A stretch of 64,000 bases of DNA from Aquanectria penicillioides (taxonomy: Eukaryota; Ascomycota; Sordariomycetes; Hypocreales; Nectriaceae). A program made the position numbers and the translations under genes. Positions 23,798 to 34,800 of this stretch are shown here, one piece after another. Under the pieces are notes generated by a model. It searched no databases and was not told where the DNA came from. It saw only the letters and a list, made by a program, of their open reading frames with translations. Within the stretch, counting starts at the first letter, position 1. Every line of letters starts with the position of its first letter. The DNA lies in the NCBI GenBank assembly GCA_003415625.1, contig PYIU01000002.1, positions 1,302,001 to 1,366,000 of the forward strand, written 5' to 3'.

Positions 23798-24901
23798 AGA
23801 CGAACGACACGAGGCCGATCTATACCTATCTATACCATACTAACGACACTACGAGCATGATCATGGAGTTTCGGGTTACCTTATGGCGTGTACGACGAAG
23901 GATGATCCTCTTGAGCTGGGGGAGGCCGGTTTGATGCCCATCCTACATGTCATTGTACTTTAGTGCATTAGCCGCTGCATTCTCCTCCACATCTTTTTCT
24001 TTCCTTATTGTCTATTTCCTTGGGAATCATTCAACTATGATGGACGGCGTGTTTAAATCATAGGCTATGATGGGAGGGACGGGGTAGCATGATGTTGGAT
24101 TCAGGGGGCGTCGAGGATGCTGGTTGAACCTCCAGCGACTCCTTTCGGTCAACCAGACTTGTCAATCGTTTTTCCTCTGTCAGGTCTAATAAAAACGGAA
24201 AACTGTTCCCTCACCCTGAGGAACCTTCACATGCGCCTGCTTGGATGACTAACCGCGGACCCCATCCTGATCATTGAGACACGAGCCTCTTGACTGCTCT
24301 GCTTGTTTCTTGACATGGCGATGATGAGTACATAGATGCAGCTTGGGATGACGTCGCACCTCTCAACTACGCGCGTGTACTGTGATTTCTAGGTATTTGA
24401 ATTCGCAAACCTACAGACAAGTCCTGCTTGCTAACTACCCCAGGCCCTTACCGTTGTCCTCGTGTCCGTGCGCTTGTTTAAGACAAAGCGTGAACAATGG
24501 CTCTGGGAATCGAGGTTCTTTCAGAACAGCCACCATTGTTACCACGACAATGGCACAATAAGCATACACAGATAAAACTGTTTCTTTGTTCACGAGGATC
24601 AATAACCGTTGTTACGGGACGCTGGGATTCACCTACTTGAGATAGCATCCCATTGGAAGTATATATCAGGCCCGTGGCGATGTTAAATGCACGGCCGAAC
24701 CGGACACTCCGAGCCCAGAGCCACGGACCAACACATCACTGGAAGGACCGAGTCAAAATCATTTGAGAACTACTTGAATTTTTTTTGAGAGATTGGACTG
24801 CAACTATTCTAACAACACGCTTTGCTTGGCCTAGGTATTATCTACATCCGTCGGGCTTCCTCTTTGACTTTAAGGGTTTGTGCAGGAGTTGCGTTTCCAC
24901 A
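23798..24901. other. Intergenic region
   Basis: 3' flank of the kinase and promoter of the next gene. No gene or RNA motif was recognised. Confidence 0.6.
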
Positions 24902-26530
24902 ATGCCAACCCCTTACAACGAGGAGGCATTGCCCTGTGGCTACTCTTCATCTTCTGGCGCAATCTTGCATGGAATCAGGGGTGATCACCTCCATATGCTA
25001 CAAGCTAGAGATATCCTGGATCAACTTACCGGAGTCCTCTGGATGGGTCCCTCCGTCAACATCTCCATTCCAGACAAAGATTGGTTGAAGGCACAAAAGA
25101 CTCAGATCAAGAAATTGAATAAAAAGCTTCGTCGTTCGGTCAATCCCATTGAACGTATTGGCTCCTTCATCGATAGCCGCCTTGACCCAGAGAGATCTAC
25201 TCTTCTCTGCTCCTCACACAGCGGCCTCAATTCGCAATTCATACGCCGTCTCATGTGTCTTGTCGCCTTGGAGCTTACGAAGCGCACTGACTGTTTCCGC
25301 AAATGGCGCACCCGCATCACATTTCCAGACTCACTTGTCGCCTGGCTGGATCGTATGGATACGGCCACGGCGCTATGGATTGGTCCTGATGCCTTCCAAA
25401 CGGTGTTTGGCTATGAACGACCCCTCCTGACCTTGAAGACGGTGGAGAGCGGCTGCGAAGCGTGTATATTGGCTGTTGTTGGAGGTCGCCCACAACTCTT
25501 GAGTGATCTCCGTGCTAGCATGATCGCGCGCCAGCCTCACTATCCAAGGAGAGGCAGAACGGAACCCCGATTGTGGCATGTTGTGGAGTCGTGGATGGCG
25601 CATTTTGATGATGAGATCTGCGAGGCTGTTATACAGGCAAGCGATCTCCTCGGAGATGAGATTGACGCACTGAATCAGCAGATTGCACATGAGAAAGAGG
25701 AGGAAATAAACCGTCGCGCACCGTCTGTACAGTGTCCTGGCGAAGGACAGCGTGGAAGAGATAGAAATCGAAGCGATGGGAAGCATCCTAAGCAGCATCC
25801 TAAGCCGCATCAACCGCCTCACAACGCAGAGGCCCCGCACACCACAGTGTTCCCTTGCGAACTCCTAGAGGAACAGCCGGGTGGAACCAATGGCGAGGAT
25901 CTCAAAACTTCTGTTGAGTCTGATGTACCGTCGATAGGAGATGAAACCTGGGATTGGTTCAAAGATCGAATTAGGGGACGCGGGCTCACATTGAAGCAGA
26001 GCCGTGAAATATTGCGCGATATGCACCCTGCATTGGGGGATTATGCTTCGAACACCAGAGTGCCTATTCCACAGAGCGGATATAGGGCTCTATCGAGGAG
26101 AAGCAGCTGGGTAACTATTATAGTGCATACCGATCCCGATGACGACGAGACCACGTCCGAAGCTGGGGGGATCCGACCGATGCCCCCGATTCTAGAGTCG
26201 GAGCCAACCGATGTGTCTCACTTAGGTGCTCACCCCCTAGTGAGTCGCAAGCCGGACAACGAAGAGGGATCGCATATCTCTGTGCAGAATGCCGAATCTC
26301 CTACTCAAGTCGTGTTTTCAACTCCTTCGCCATCAAGTGTATACTCTTCACATCCGGGATTCCGACGGTCTCAAGACTTTTCACTGGCGTTCAAAGATTC
26401 CACTCGAAATGAAGGATTGAGTTCGAGAGCATCCTCGAGCCACACTTCGCCGACCTGGACTGTGGTCTCAAGTGGATATGAGGAGGAAAGGAAGGTTAAT
26501 GACATTGAAATGGGGTTATGGCCAAGTTAA
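24902..26530 (+). CDS. Hypothetical protein, unrecognised
   Basis: Single-exon ORF of 542 residues from ATG 24902 (MPTPYNEEALPCGYSSSSG); the frame is open a little further upstream but without an ATG. The N-terminal 270 residues look folded: a charged helix (DWLKAQKTQIKKLNKKLRR), several Trp/Leu-rich segments (LTGVLWMGPSVNI, LDRMDTATALWIGPDAF) and SGCEACILAVVGG. A coiled-coil-like acidic helix follows (IDALNQQIAHEKEEE). The C-terminal half is polar and probably disordered (Ser/Thr/Pro, His/Pro/Lys). The two WxGP motifs (LWMGPS and LWIGPD, about 130 residues apart) may mark an internal duplication. No signal peptide or membrane segment is visible and I cannot name a family. Codon use is coding-like but less biased than in the housekeeping neighbours, suggesting low expression or a lineage-specific gene. 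Confidence 0.75.
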   Translation: MPTPYNEEALPCGYSSSSGAILHGIRGDHLHMLQARDILDQLTGVLWMGPSVNISIPDKDWLKAQKTQIKKLNKKLRRSVNPIERIGSFIDSRLDPERSTLLCSSHSGLNSQFIRRLMCLVALELTKRTDCFRKWRTRITFPDSLVAWLDRMDTATALWIGPDAFQTVFGYERPLLTLKTVESGCEACILAVVGGRPQLLSDLRASMIARQPHYPRRGRTEPRLWHVVESWMAHFDDEICEAVIQASDLLGDEIDALNQQIAHEKEEEINRRAPSVQCPGEGQRGRDRNRSDGKHPKQHPKPHQPPHNAEAPHTTVFPCELLEEQPGGTNGEDLKTSVESDVPSIGDETWDWFKDRIRGRGLTLKQSREILRDMHPALGDYASNTRVPIPQSGYRALSRRSSWVTIIVHTDPDDDETTSEAGGIRPMPPILESEPTDVSHLGAHPLVSRKPDNEEGSHISVQNAESPTQVVFSTPSPSSVYSSHPGFRRSQDFSLAFKDSTRNEGLSSRASSSHTSPTWTVVSSGYEEERKVNDIEMGLWPS

Positions 26531-27382
26531 AATCTGGATTTAATGTGACATGGGCCTTTTCCATTTGTTTAAGAAGGCGTTTTTGGGAGAGGTGAGCCGC
26601 GTCATGGGACGCGATGCATGATTAAGGGGTAATTGGTGTCACATTGATCCGATTGACGACATATTTCTGGGACCGAAATTCTGAAATGTTGGATTAATTC
26701 TAGTCGTAACTTGAGATCCTGTATGTATTGTACTATTGACTTTCCTACGAACACTGGAGGCTGGCTCTGGAAACGCTGGTTTATATTCGCGTCCCCGCTT
26801 CACCATATTCATATCACGCAACGATTCTGTTCTTTAGACACCCTCAGGACCTAGGATCTCCATCCCGTGGTTCATGAAGTGTGATGTTATCTATTCAAGG
26901 AAACCCCTTTTGCATGAAGCCTACGCTGAGAAATATTCTCTGGGGGCAAGCGTGTGTGCTGATTGTCCGGGGTTCTCCAAGTGGCAGCAGCCGGCAGGCA
27001 GTTACAGACAGACCTAATTCACTGTCAAAATTGGGTTTTTCTTCCCTTTCTTTTTTCTCCTCCTTCACGCCTTTTGTTCATGCCTTGTCACCCCGTTCCT
27101 CAACCCAGTTTCAATCCGAATTAGATCCAATCTCGTCCAGGCCTGTGTGTGGACCTCGTCCTGCACTATTCGTCTTTTCTGAATTTACTGCCTCGCCTGA
27201 GTCCTTTTCATGTGTGAATTCAGCCCTGAGAGAGGTGACTTGAGCCATACTCATTCTTGTTTATTCCGGTTCACCTTCTGGCTGCACATAATCTGACAAC
27301 CTCTCTCTCATCGCTTTAGTCGCTCTGTAGGCTTCTTCTTGAGATTCCATTTGTTAAATGCTGACGGTCAAAGATCTGAGCC
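26531..27382. other. Intergenic region / promoter
   Basis: No gene seen. The last 400 bases are CT-rich leader in front of the ATG at 27383. Confidence 0.6.
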
Positions 27383-29203
27383 ATGTCTGATGAGGATGTG
27401 TCTCCTGATGGACAACCAGTGGACCGACTCCGGGACTCAGTGGCAAGCGTATCGAAGTCTATGAAGCAGTGGTTGGTTTCGAAAAAGGAGGCATCTCCTA
27501 CATGCCACCTTCCCCCTCCGACCCCCTCAGACCCAAGGGACCCAGTCGCCCAGCTTCTTCCACCCGCAGTGCTTAAGTCTAGACTCGACCCGTCCTTTAC
27601 ACCGAAATCTGTCGACAGTGCCTAGTTTGCCACTCGACGCGAAATAAGCAGGAGCGAGAACGGCTTGCAAGGACGGCTCGTACAACGACCTGAAGCTAGC
27701 AAGAGAGTTGATGTGGAGGAACCAGAGATTAAAGCTTTCTCTGACCCAAAAATTCCTGTCGCTCCACAGAAATTGGAGAGCGAGAGTGATGTGGGCTTGG
27801 AATCAGCACGGTCGGCTGATGATTCTGGTCGACTTGACACCTGGGCACCACTTCCAGCACCCCTCCATGTCATTGAAGCCTTTGCATCCGATGGCATAAA
27901 CCAAAAGTTGAAACAAAAACTGAGCAGCCCTGCTTGGAGTGTCAGTGACATCCAGAGCCCCAAGAAGTCATTATCTGCTGGCCCAGTTCAGAGCAATGAC
28001 TCGACATCAGCCAGCCCTTGGGACTCCGTTGAGAAGCATTGCGAAGACGAGGAGGCCATGGTTGCACGTCGAGCCAAGTCGAATCCAGTCACAGAGAACT
28101 GGACAGTGAGCTATCTGAACACTCCCAAGGTTGAGTTTCTGTATGACGGTACTCGCAATGCCATCAGCGACCGGTGCGACATCAACACACATGATGGTAC
28201 TCTTCTATCTCCAGTTGAGTACCCCGAGACCCATCGAATCCAAAATCCTGGATTGTGCCACGATATACGGGACATAGACTGGCGCCAGGCCAACATGACC
28301 TCGAATTTATGGATTGGAAGAGAAGTCCAGAAGAGGAGACGACTTGGTGAACAAATCAGAACCCAGATGGACGAAGACAAACAAATGCAAATTCCAGAGG
28401 AGCAGGAGGACAAATGGCCGAGAGCTGATTGCCTTCTTCGTCCTGCAACACCGAATGATTTCCCCGGAATTGCAGCCATTATCAATCTTGAAAGAAAAAT
28501 AGACGACCCACAGATCTTGGAACCTGCTCCAGTTGGGCCAAGGGACGTTTATAGGATCTACGAAGACTGTCGACGAGGGTTGAGACCATTTATTGTGGCA
28601 GTGCCTTCGGAGAATACTTTCCTAGACCGTGCTAAGTGGCCCAAAGATGCCGATAAAGAGTATGAGGAATTCCTCCAGTTCAAGAAAGGCCAAAAATCTT
28701 CCAGCTCCGCTCTGATCCTCGGATTTGCGTTTGTTTCTGACGCAAGGATGAGCCTCTTCAGGTCTCCTTGCTATGGATCAAGGTTCACCGGACGCATAAC
28801 GGTGCTTGTGAATCCAGATCATCGTCGAAAATTGTATGGATCCGCCCTTATTGATCGGATCTTATTGTCTGTTGCGGTGTATCATCGAAGCTTGGTAGAC
28901 TATACATGGGATTGTCCTGACCCAGCGTTGGTTTATGAGCATCCTGTCATCAAAAACCAGAGAAAGTACGCTCGAATTCATATTGAGGTTTTAATCCAGA
29001 GTGACGACGAAGAAAAGTTCGAATGGATCAACAAGGTGCTCCAAAAGTTCGAGTTCAAACAAGCAGGACGGTTTAGCAGTGCAGTCCGAGCTGGTACAGA
29101 ATCTCAGCCCAAGTGGTTGGATTTGGTCATGTGGGAGTTTGAGGCACGTCCCGCGGCTGAGATCACAGACGAAGAACCGCAAAAGAGAATTGCGATGCAT
29201 TGA
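27383..29203 (+). CDS. GNAT-fold N-acetyltransferase-like protein, probable intron near 27569-27625
   Basis: Long disordered N-terminal half, then a GNAT-type domain from about residue 333 (LLRPATPNDFPGIAAIINLE). Motif A is ITVLVNPDHRRKLYGSALID (about 450-470), the acetyl-CoA pyrophosphate loop region, with K-x-x-G-x-A in place of the usual R/Q-x-x-G-x-G/A. A hydrophobic strand (IHIEVLI) and a C-terminal strand follow. The substrate cannot be told. One TAG at 27623-27625 interrupts the frame. An intron 27569-27625 (57 nt, GTGCTT..CCTAG) would remove it and keep the frame, giving 587 residues, but the donor is weak and no good branch site is visible. No ATG lies between the TAG and about 28058, so initiation from the ATG at 27383 is favoured. 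Confidence 0.72.
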
Positions 29204-29646
29204 AAAATTCATGTTTCGAGAAACATGTGGCGGCATATGCCTTTGTGTTTGGTAGGGGCTTGAAAGGAGGGCTTGCAGCTGCTAGAACATGTGCGGTAGA
29301 GAGACAGGACAATTGGGAAATACTAAGACCGAAAAAAAAGATAAAAAAAGATATCAAGATGTTTTCTAAGATGTTTGGTATGGGAAGATGTCGGAAGAAG
29401 TTCTCAGAACGGATGGGTGATTAGAGGGCGAAGCCATTTCGATTCAGCATGCACATCACGTGGAGCGGCAAGTGTATCGTTGGAAGTAGGCAGCTAAATT
29501 TACAAAGTTCCCCTCACAGATATGTGAACAGGACCTGACTTTGACGCACCAACATTGGAATCTCTCGATCAAGGGCTTGAAAATATAGAACTTGGTTCAA
29601 AGTTGAATATCCTTTGATGACTAGCGACTCCTAGGGATCGTGCATC
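29204..29646. other. Intergenic region
   Basis: Short A-rich spacer between two tandem genes. No feature was recognised. Confidence 0.6.
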
Positions 29647-30488
29647 ATGCTATCTATTTTACGAAAGGCCCGCCTCAAGGATAAGGAGATGCGAATTCTG
29701 ATGCTGTGTGTGCTGGGCTACCCAAGATAGGGCCAGGAAAGGCTGACACGGAACAGAGGATTAGACAATGCTGGAAAGACGACAATCGTCAAGAAAATTA
29801 TGGGAGAAGATGTGAACACGGTGAGCCCGACGTTGGGGTTCATCATCAAGACCATCGACTATGAGGGGTAAGGCACAGACAGATATCCGTGATTTCAACA
29901 AGCAGAGGTTAACAACTAGTGACCAAGGTACAAACTGAACATTTGTATGCCAGGCAATTTCTTCTCTGTGAAAACTACTGACGCCATTAGGGGATGTGGG
30001 TGGTCAAAAGACACTACGATCGTACTGGAGGAATTACTTTGAGAAGACAGATGCGCTGATTTGGGTTGTTGACGCGACTGACCGACTACGAATCGAGGAT
30101 TGCAGAGACGAACTGCAGGGCTTGCTGCAAGAAGAGGTACGTGCTAGAATGAAACATACAACTGAAGCAGACCGGGAAAATGCATGGCTGACACAGATAT
30201 GTGATGCAGCGTCTTGCAGGAGCGAGCTTGTTGGTGTTTGCAAACAAGACTGATGTGGAGGGCTGCATGACAGAACAGGAGATTCTTTCGGTAGGTTTGG
30301 CCCGATGTGGGATGAACCAAGGCTCCACAGAAGCTTACTGACTCTTGGATATCTAGGCATTGCAATTGGAGTCGATACGAACACATCGTTGGCATATTCT
30401 ACCGTGTAGTGCAATGACTGGCAACAATCTCAAGGGCGGATTGGCATGGGTGGTGGAAGACGCGAAGAGGCGACTGTTCCTCTACTAA
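29647..30488 (+). CDS. ARL2: ARL2-type small GTPase
   Basis: ADP-ribosylation-factor-like GTPase 2 (yeast Cin4), which acts with tubulin cofactors in microtubule biogenesis. There are six exons: 29647-29705, 29757-29867, 29928-29944, 29991-30136, 30210-30290 and 30357-30488, giving 181 residues. All introns are GT-AG, 46-73 nt, with branch sites such as CTGAC and TTAAC. Motifs are the P-loop GLDNAGKTT, switch [20 protein letters not shown] (with the ARL2-like RSYWRNYFE), FANKTD and CSAMTG. The N-terminus [18 protein letters not shown] matches ARL2 and lacks the Gly2 used for myristoylation in ARFs. Exon 3 is only 17 nt and supplies YKLNI plus parts of two flanking codons. No frame errors. Confidence 0.95.
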
Positions 30489-31872
30489 ACGACGTTGAAG
30501 CACGCCGAGAAGAGCCGATATCTATCAAAACAAGACTCTCTTGTTGAAACAGAAGCAATTATGCGGTCGCACTACCTTGAGCTGAACGATGTGGCTCAAC
30601 GAGTCAAGTGGGCTGAATCAGTGCCGACTGTTGACACGATGCCCATAAAGGCAGAGAAGCCAAAGGTTCTGGCTGCTCGGATGACGTGACTTTGTTGGGC
30701 TAACCACCGTAACACTGGGCAACGGAACGAACAGGTTGGGCTTCCCCCCCCTCACAAGATGGAGGAGCAGGGGTATCTCCTTCAAGTACGAGGTAATTAT
30801 GAGTGGGCAGCGCATGAAGTGCCGCCCGTCTAGCCGCAATGTCGTATTCCGGGCTGGCTTAGGCAAAGAAGAAAAAATCGATCAGATCCATGGATGATCG
30901 ATAAAAGCGGGAACTGTGACGCGGAGAAGGAGGTGGTGACAAAGAAGAGTTTTGAGTTTTTTCTTCCTTCTTGGACGCGTTGCGTGTTGATACGCACCCC
31001 CATCCCCATGTAAACAAAAGATGACGTTAGTTCAGTGCACCCACCCTCCAAAGCCCAACATGTGAAGTTTCGCATAAGGGACCGGGGTTTGATTTCATTT
31101 CAGCAACGGGCTCGAGCGGAGGGAGCGCTCGGGTTGGCGGACAAAGTGGAAAATATATGAGCTTATGATAATGGTCTTTGCACGAGACTGTCCCGGAATT
31201 GGCATTGTCTGTGAATTGGCCCGACTCGAGCGGTTTTTTCCCTCGTCTGGTCAGGGGCCGAGACATTGGACGGATCACAGTTGGTTGACGCTCTGGCCGA
31301 GGGAGGTGCTCGCCTGCCATGTCTCTTGTCATTGATCACCAAGTCCGCGGGCTGATACGCCACTGTGACTTTCAGAGCTGTGCGGCGCCTTAGCGCCTGT
31401 AGCACTGGAAGGGAATCCCCTGAACAGCGCAGCCCCCAACATCCCCCCCCCTCCTTCAGTGGCTCCAGCGCTGGAGGCTGCCCGGAAGCCACCAATCCCC
31501 GGCACCCCAGGCCTACAACCCACTGACATGCAGGGGACGTGATGGGTCCCGCAACAGCTATGGACATCTACCCGCACATGTTGTTCCATCCATTAATTAG
31601 GGGCCCCGAAATTCCACCTGGATCGAATATCATCCCATCCCAGTCACTTCTCCAGCAAGGACTCCATCGCCAATATCGACCGCCCCGACCATAGGCACCC
31701 AGAGGCCCCTCCTCCTCCTCCTTCTTCACGCCCAAGCACGAGCTAACCGGTCTCCCGGCGCAAAGCAAAGCGCAAACTGTTGTTTGCTTAGCCGGACCCC
31801 CCTTCCACTCCCCGAGTCCCAAGCGGCCCCCCTCCAGCGGCCTTCGTGTCATGTCCCTCAAGTTTCGAAGCC
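30489..31872. other. Intergenic region / promoter
   Basis: No gene seen. It contains the 3' flank of ARL2 and the promoter of the DUF4045-gelsolin gene, with a C8 run near 31445. Confidence 0.6.
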
Positions 31873-34800
31873 ATGTCCGACGAAGTCTCCCAGTTCCTCG
31901 AGCAGGTCGAGCGTCTGCGAGGTCAGCAGATAGAAGAAGACGAGGTGCGAGCTCGAGAGCTCGAGGACTACTTAGCTGCCAAGCGAGAGAGGCAGGCTCG
32001 CCGTGAAGGTACGTTGGCAGCGTTCTGTTTTCTGCCTTCTGCTTTCTTCTTCTGAATGGGCACATGCCTCCACGGGGGGCAGCCTTCACAGTTGCATGGA
32101 TGGCGTCGTTCTCGCCCCAGCCTTATGCTTCCCTTGTTTACTTACCTGCTTACCCTTACCCATTATCCCCATGGCCCAGGCGTTCGTCCTTGATGCGCGT
32201 CTAGTTTCTTGCTTCAACGTTGCGCACCCCCCCGAGGGTTCTTTCTTTTGCTGACATCTCTCCCTCCTACTAGAACGCGCGAGATCCATCTCCCCCCAAA
32301 AGTCCTCACCCGCAAATACTCCCTCCCCGCGGTCGAATCGACGCAGCATCCATCTCTCCGAAGCATTGAAGCTCGAATCTCCTGTTGTTACCAAGGAAGA
32401 CGACCCCTCCGGAGCTCGAGCGTCGGCCGAGCCCGAGGGAAAGCAAGAAGCCATGAGCTACCCGCTCTCCTCGCCCACCAAGGAGAACGAATCTCCCGAA
32501 AACGACACAAAGCCCACGCCACGACCGCCTTCCCGCGGATCTACCCTGTCGTGGCAGCAGCGGCCCAAATCCCGAGGTGGCGGCCGCCCGCTGAGCATGC
32601 TCGCGACCCAGAATGCGACCCAGAGGTCGCTTCCCGGGTCGCAGGAGCAGACACCTGCATCCGCAACGGAACAATCATTCACCAAGGACCAGATCGCTCA
32701 AGCTCTTGGCTCTAAAGACCCCTCGTGGTTCCGTCAGACCGCCGATCGTGGTGCTAATTCTGCTGCTTACCGACGGAACCAGGTAGAGGACGAGGACCGA
32801 CTTGACATGAGCTCGGTTAAGGCCCAACTACCAGGCATGGCCGCTGACAAGCCTAAGCCGAGCCAACTGCCCGACCCGACTGTGAGCACTCCCACAAAGA
32901 ACCGGCTCGTGAGCCCGCCTATGCTCAACCCTCCTCGTTTCGATGGCCCCAGCGAAGATAAGGCCCCGGGCGAACGCTCTGTGACACCGACCGGCAGGAC
33001 GTCTCCCCTCCGTTCTAATTCTCGATCCAATTCGCCCACAAAGGGCATGGGTGGTTTTGTTCAGAGTGCCATGATGAAGAGATCAGACAGTGTCAAACGA
33101 TGGAGCGTGACAAGCCCCCCTGGCCTGGCTCGAGTTGAACCAGGGACAGCTGGCCCCCGCGGCGTTTTCTCGACAACCTCGAGGCCTCAGAGCATGATCC
33201 GACCGAGATCAAAGACACCAAGCTCGAGCCGCCCGACCTCACGACACGGGGAAGAAGAGCCTGAGGGTGATGTTACACCCAAGGGTCCTACGATTGATAC
33301 TTCAACCCCCAGACCGAGGAGAGGCACATTCCAACCAGTCCATCAAAAACCATGGATCCCCGACGCTGGAGTCCAACCAAGGCTAGCTGGTTGGAGAGCG
33401 CATTGAACAAGCCTGATTCACCAAAGCCCCAGCACAAGTCCAACACTTCACAACCTTCGTGGATGGCGGAGCTGAACAAGAACAAGGCCGAGAAGGTGAC
33501 TAGTTCTAGTACGGACGTTGGAAGGAACCGGCCTAGTTCTATCTCTCACAGGCACCAGGTGAGCATTGGCGGACTTATGAGGTCTACTCCTATGGGAGAC
33601 GCTGCAAAGCCTAACACGACTGGTCTTGGTGGCATCTACTCCCCTCCACCTGGTGGCAACAGACCGGTGTACGGCCATGGCAGTTTGAATCTGTCCAAGA
33701 ACGCCCCCCAATCTGACCACAAGGACGAAGAAGATAAGCTCGTAGATTTGGTGCCAGAGCCTGAAGCTGAACCTCAACCTGTAGAGGAAACCAAGGAGCC
33801 TGAAGAGCCAGAGACGGAGACCAAAGTCATCAGCCCCACTGTTGCTAGTCCTCCTGTGATAAAGCCTAAACCAGAAACACCTCCCAAGAAGGACTTCCGT
33901 GGCAGCTTGAGGCATCGTCCTACGGACGCTGATGGCCCCAAGGCTGCCGAACCCGAGTTCAAGGCTGTTTTTGGTACTCTACGTCGCACCAAGACCCAAA
34001 ATTATGTTGCCCCAGATGAGTTGAAGAGCAACATCCTACGTGGCAAGGCGGCCCTGACTGTGACAGGCGGCCCCCAGAAGACGGAGCGAGTTGACGAGTT
34101 CAAAGAGGCCATTTTGAAGAAGAAGGACGACTTCAAGAAGGCCCAAGTCGAAGGCAGAGGTATTACCAGAAGCAACACATTTGTGGATAAGTCCATTCCG
34201 GAAGGGCTCGCAAGGAGGGCTGAACTAGGGAGGAAGAAGGACGCCGGCTCGGAGACAAAACCAGTTGTCCTACCTCCTAAGCCAGCTTCACCAAAGCCTG
34301 CTTCGCCAAAGCCAGCTTCGCCAAAACCAATTCCTGGCCCGAAGAGGATCCCAAGTCACTCTACCTTGGCACCCAAATCTCCATCGTCGCCTTCCCCTGC
34401 TACGGAGACCAGAACGAAGCCCGCAGCTGAACCTAGGCCACTGCCTGGCCTTCAAAAGGAGACGAGCTCACCTGCCAGGCTCCAGGGGCGCGTTGGTGGA
34501 GGTAAGCTTGCAGACCGGTTCAATCCAGCTCTTGCTGGCATGCTCGCCAGGGGACCCCCTCCGATGGCCACAAATGGAGGCCAAGGCAGCGACGAATCCA
34601 GCCCCAGAGGAGGACCTTGCGCGGGTTCAAGCGAACCAGTGACCGAGCCCAGTGCTCCTGGACCCCAACTCACACATATGACTAAGGGTCGAGCGCGAGG
34701 GCCTAGGAGAAAAGCGCCGACTACGGCCAGTACCTCTGCTACATCGACGAAAGCCCCCGTGGCGGAGACCAAGCCAGAGCCTGCCCCTGCAGTTTCTATC

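Noticed and set aside
27665..29203. GNAT-like gene as a separate gene starting after the TAG
   Set aside because: The frame there begins with a TTG codon and has no ATG until about 28058, and the upstream segment is coding-like.
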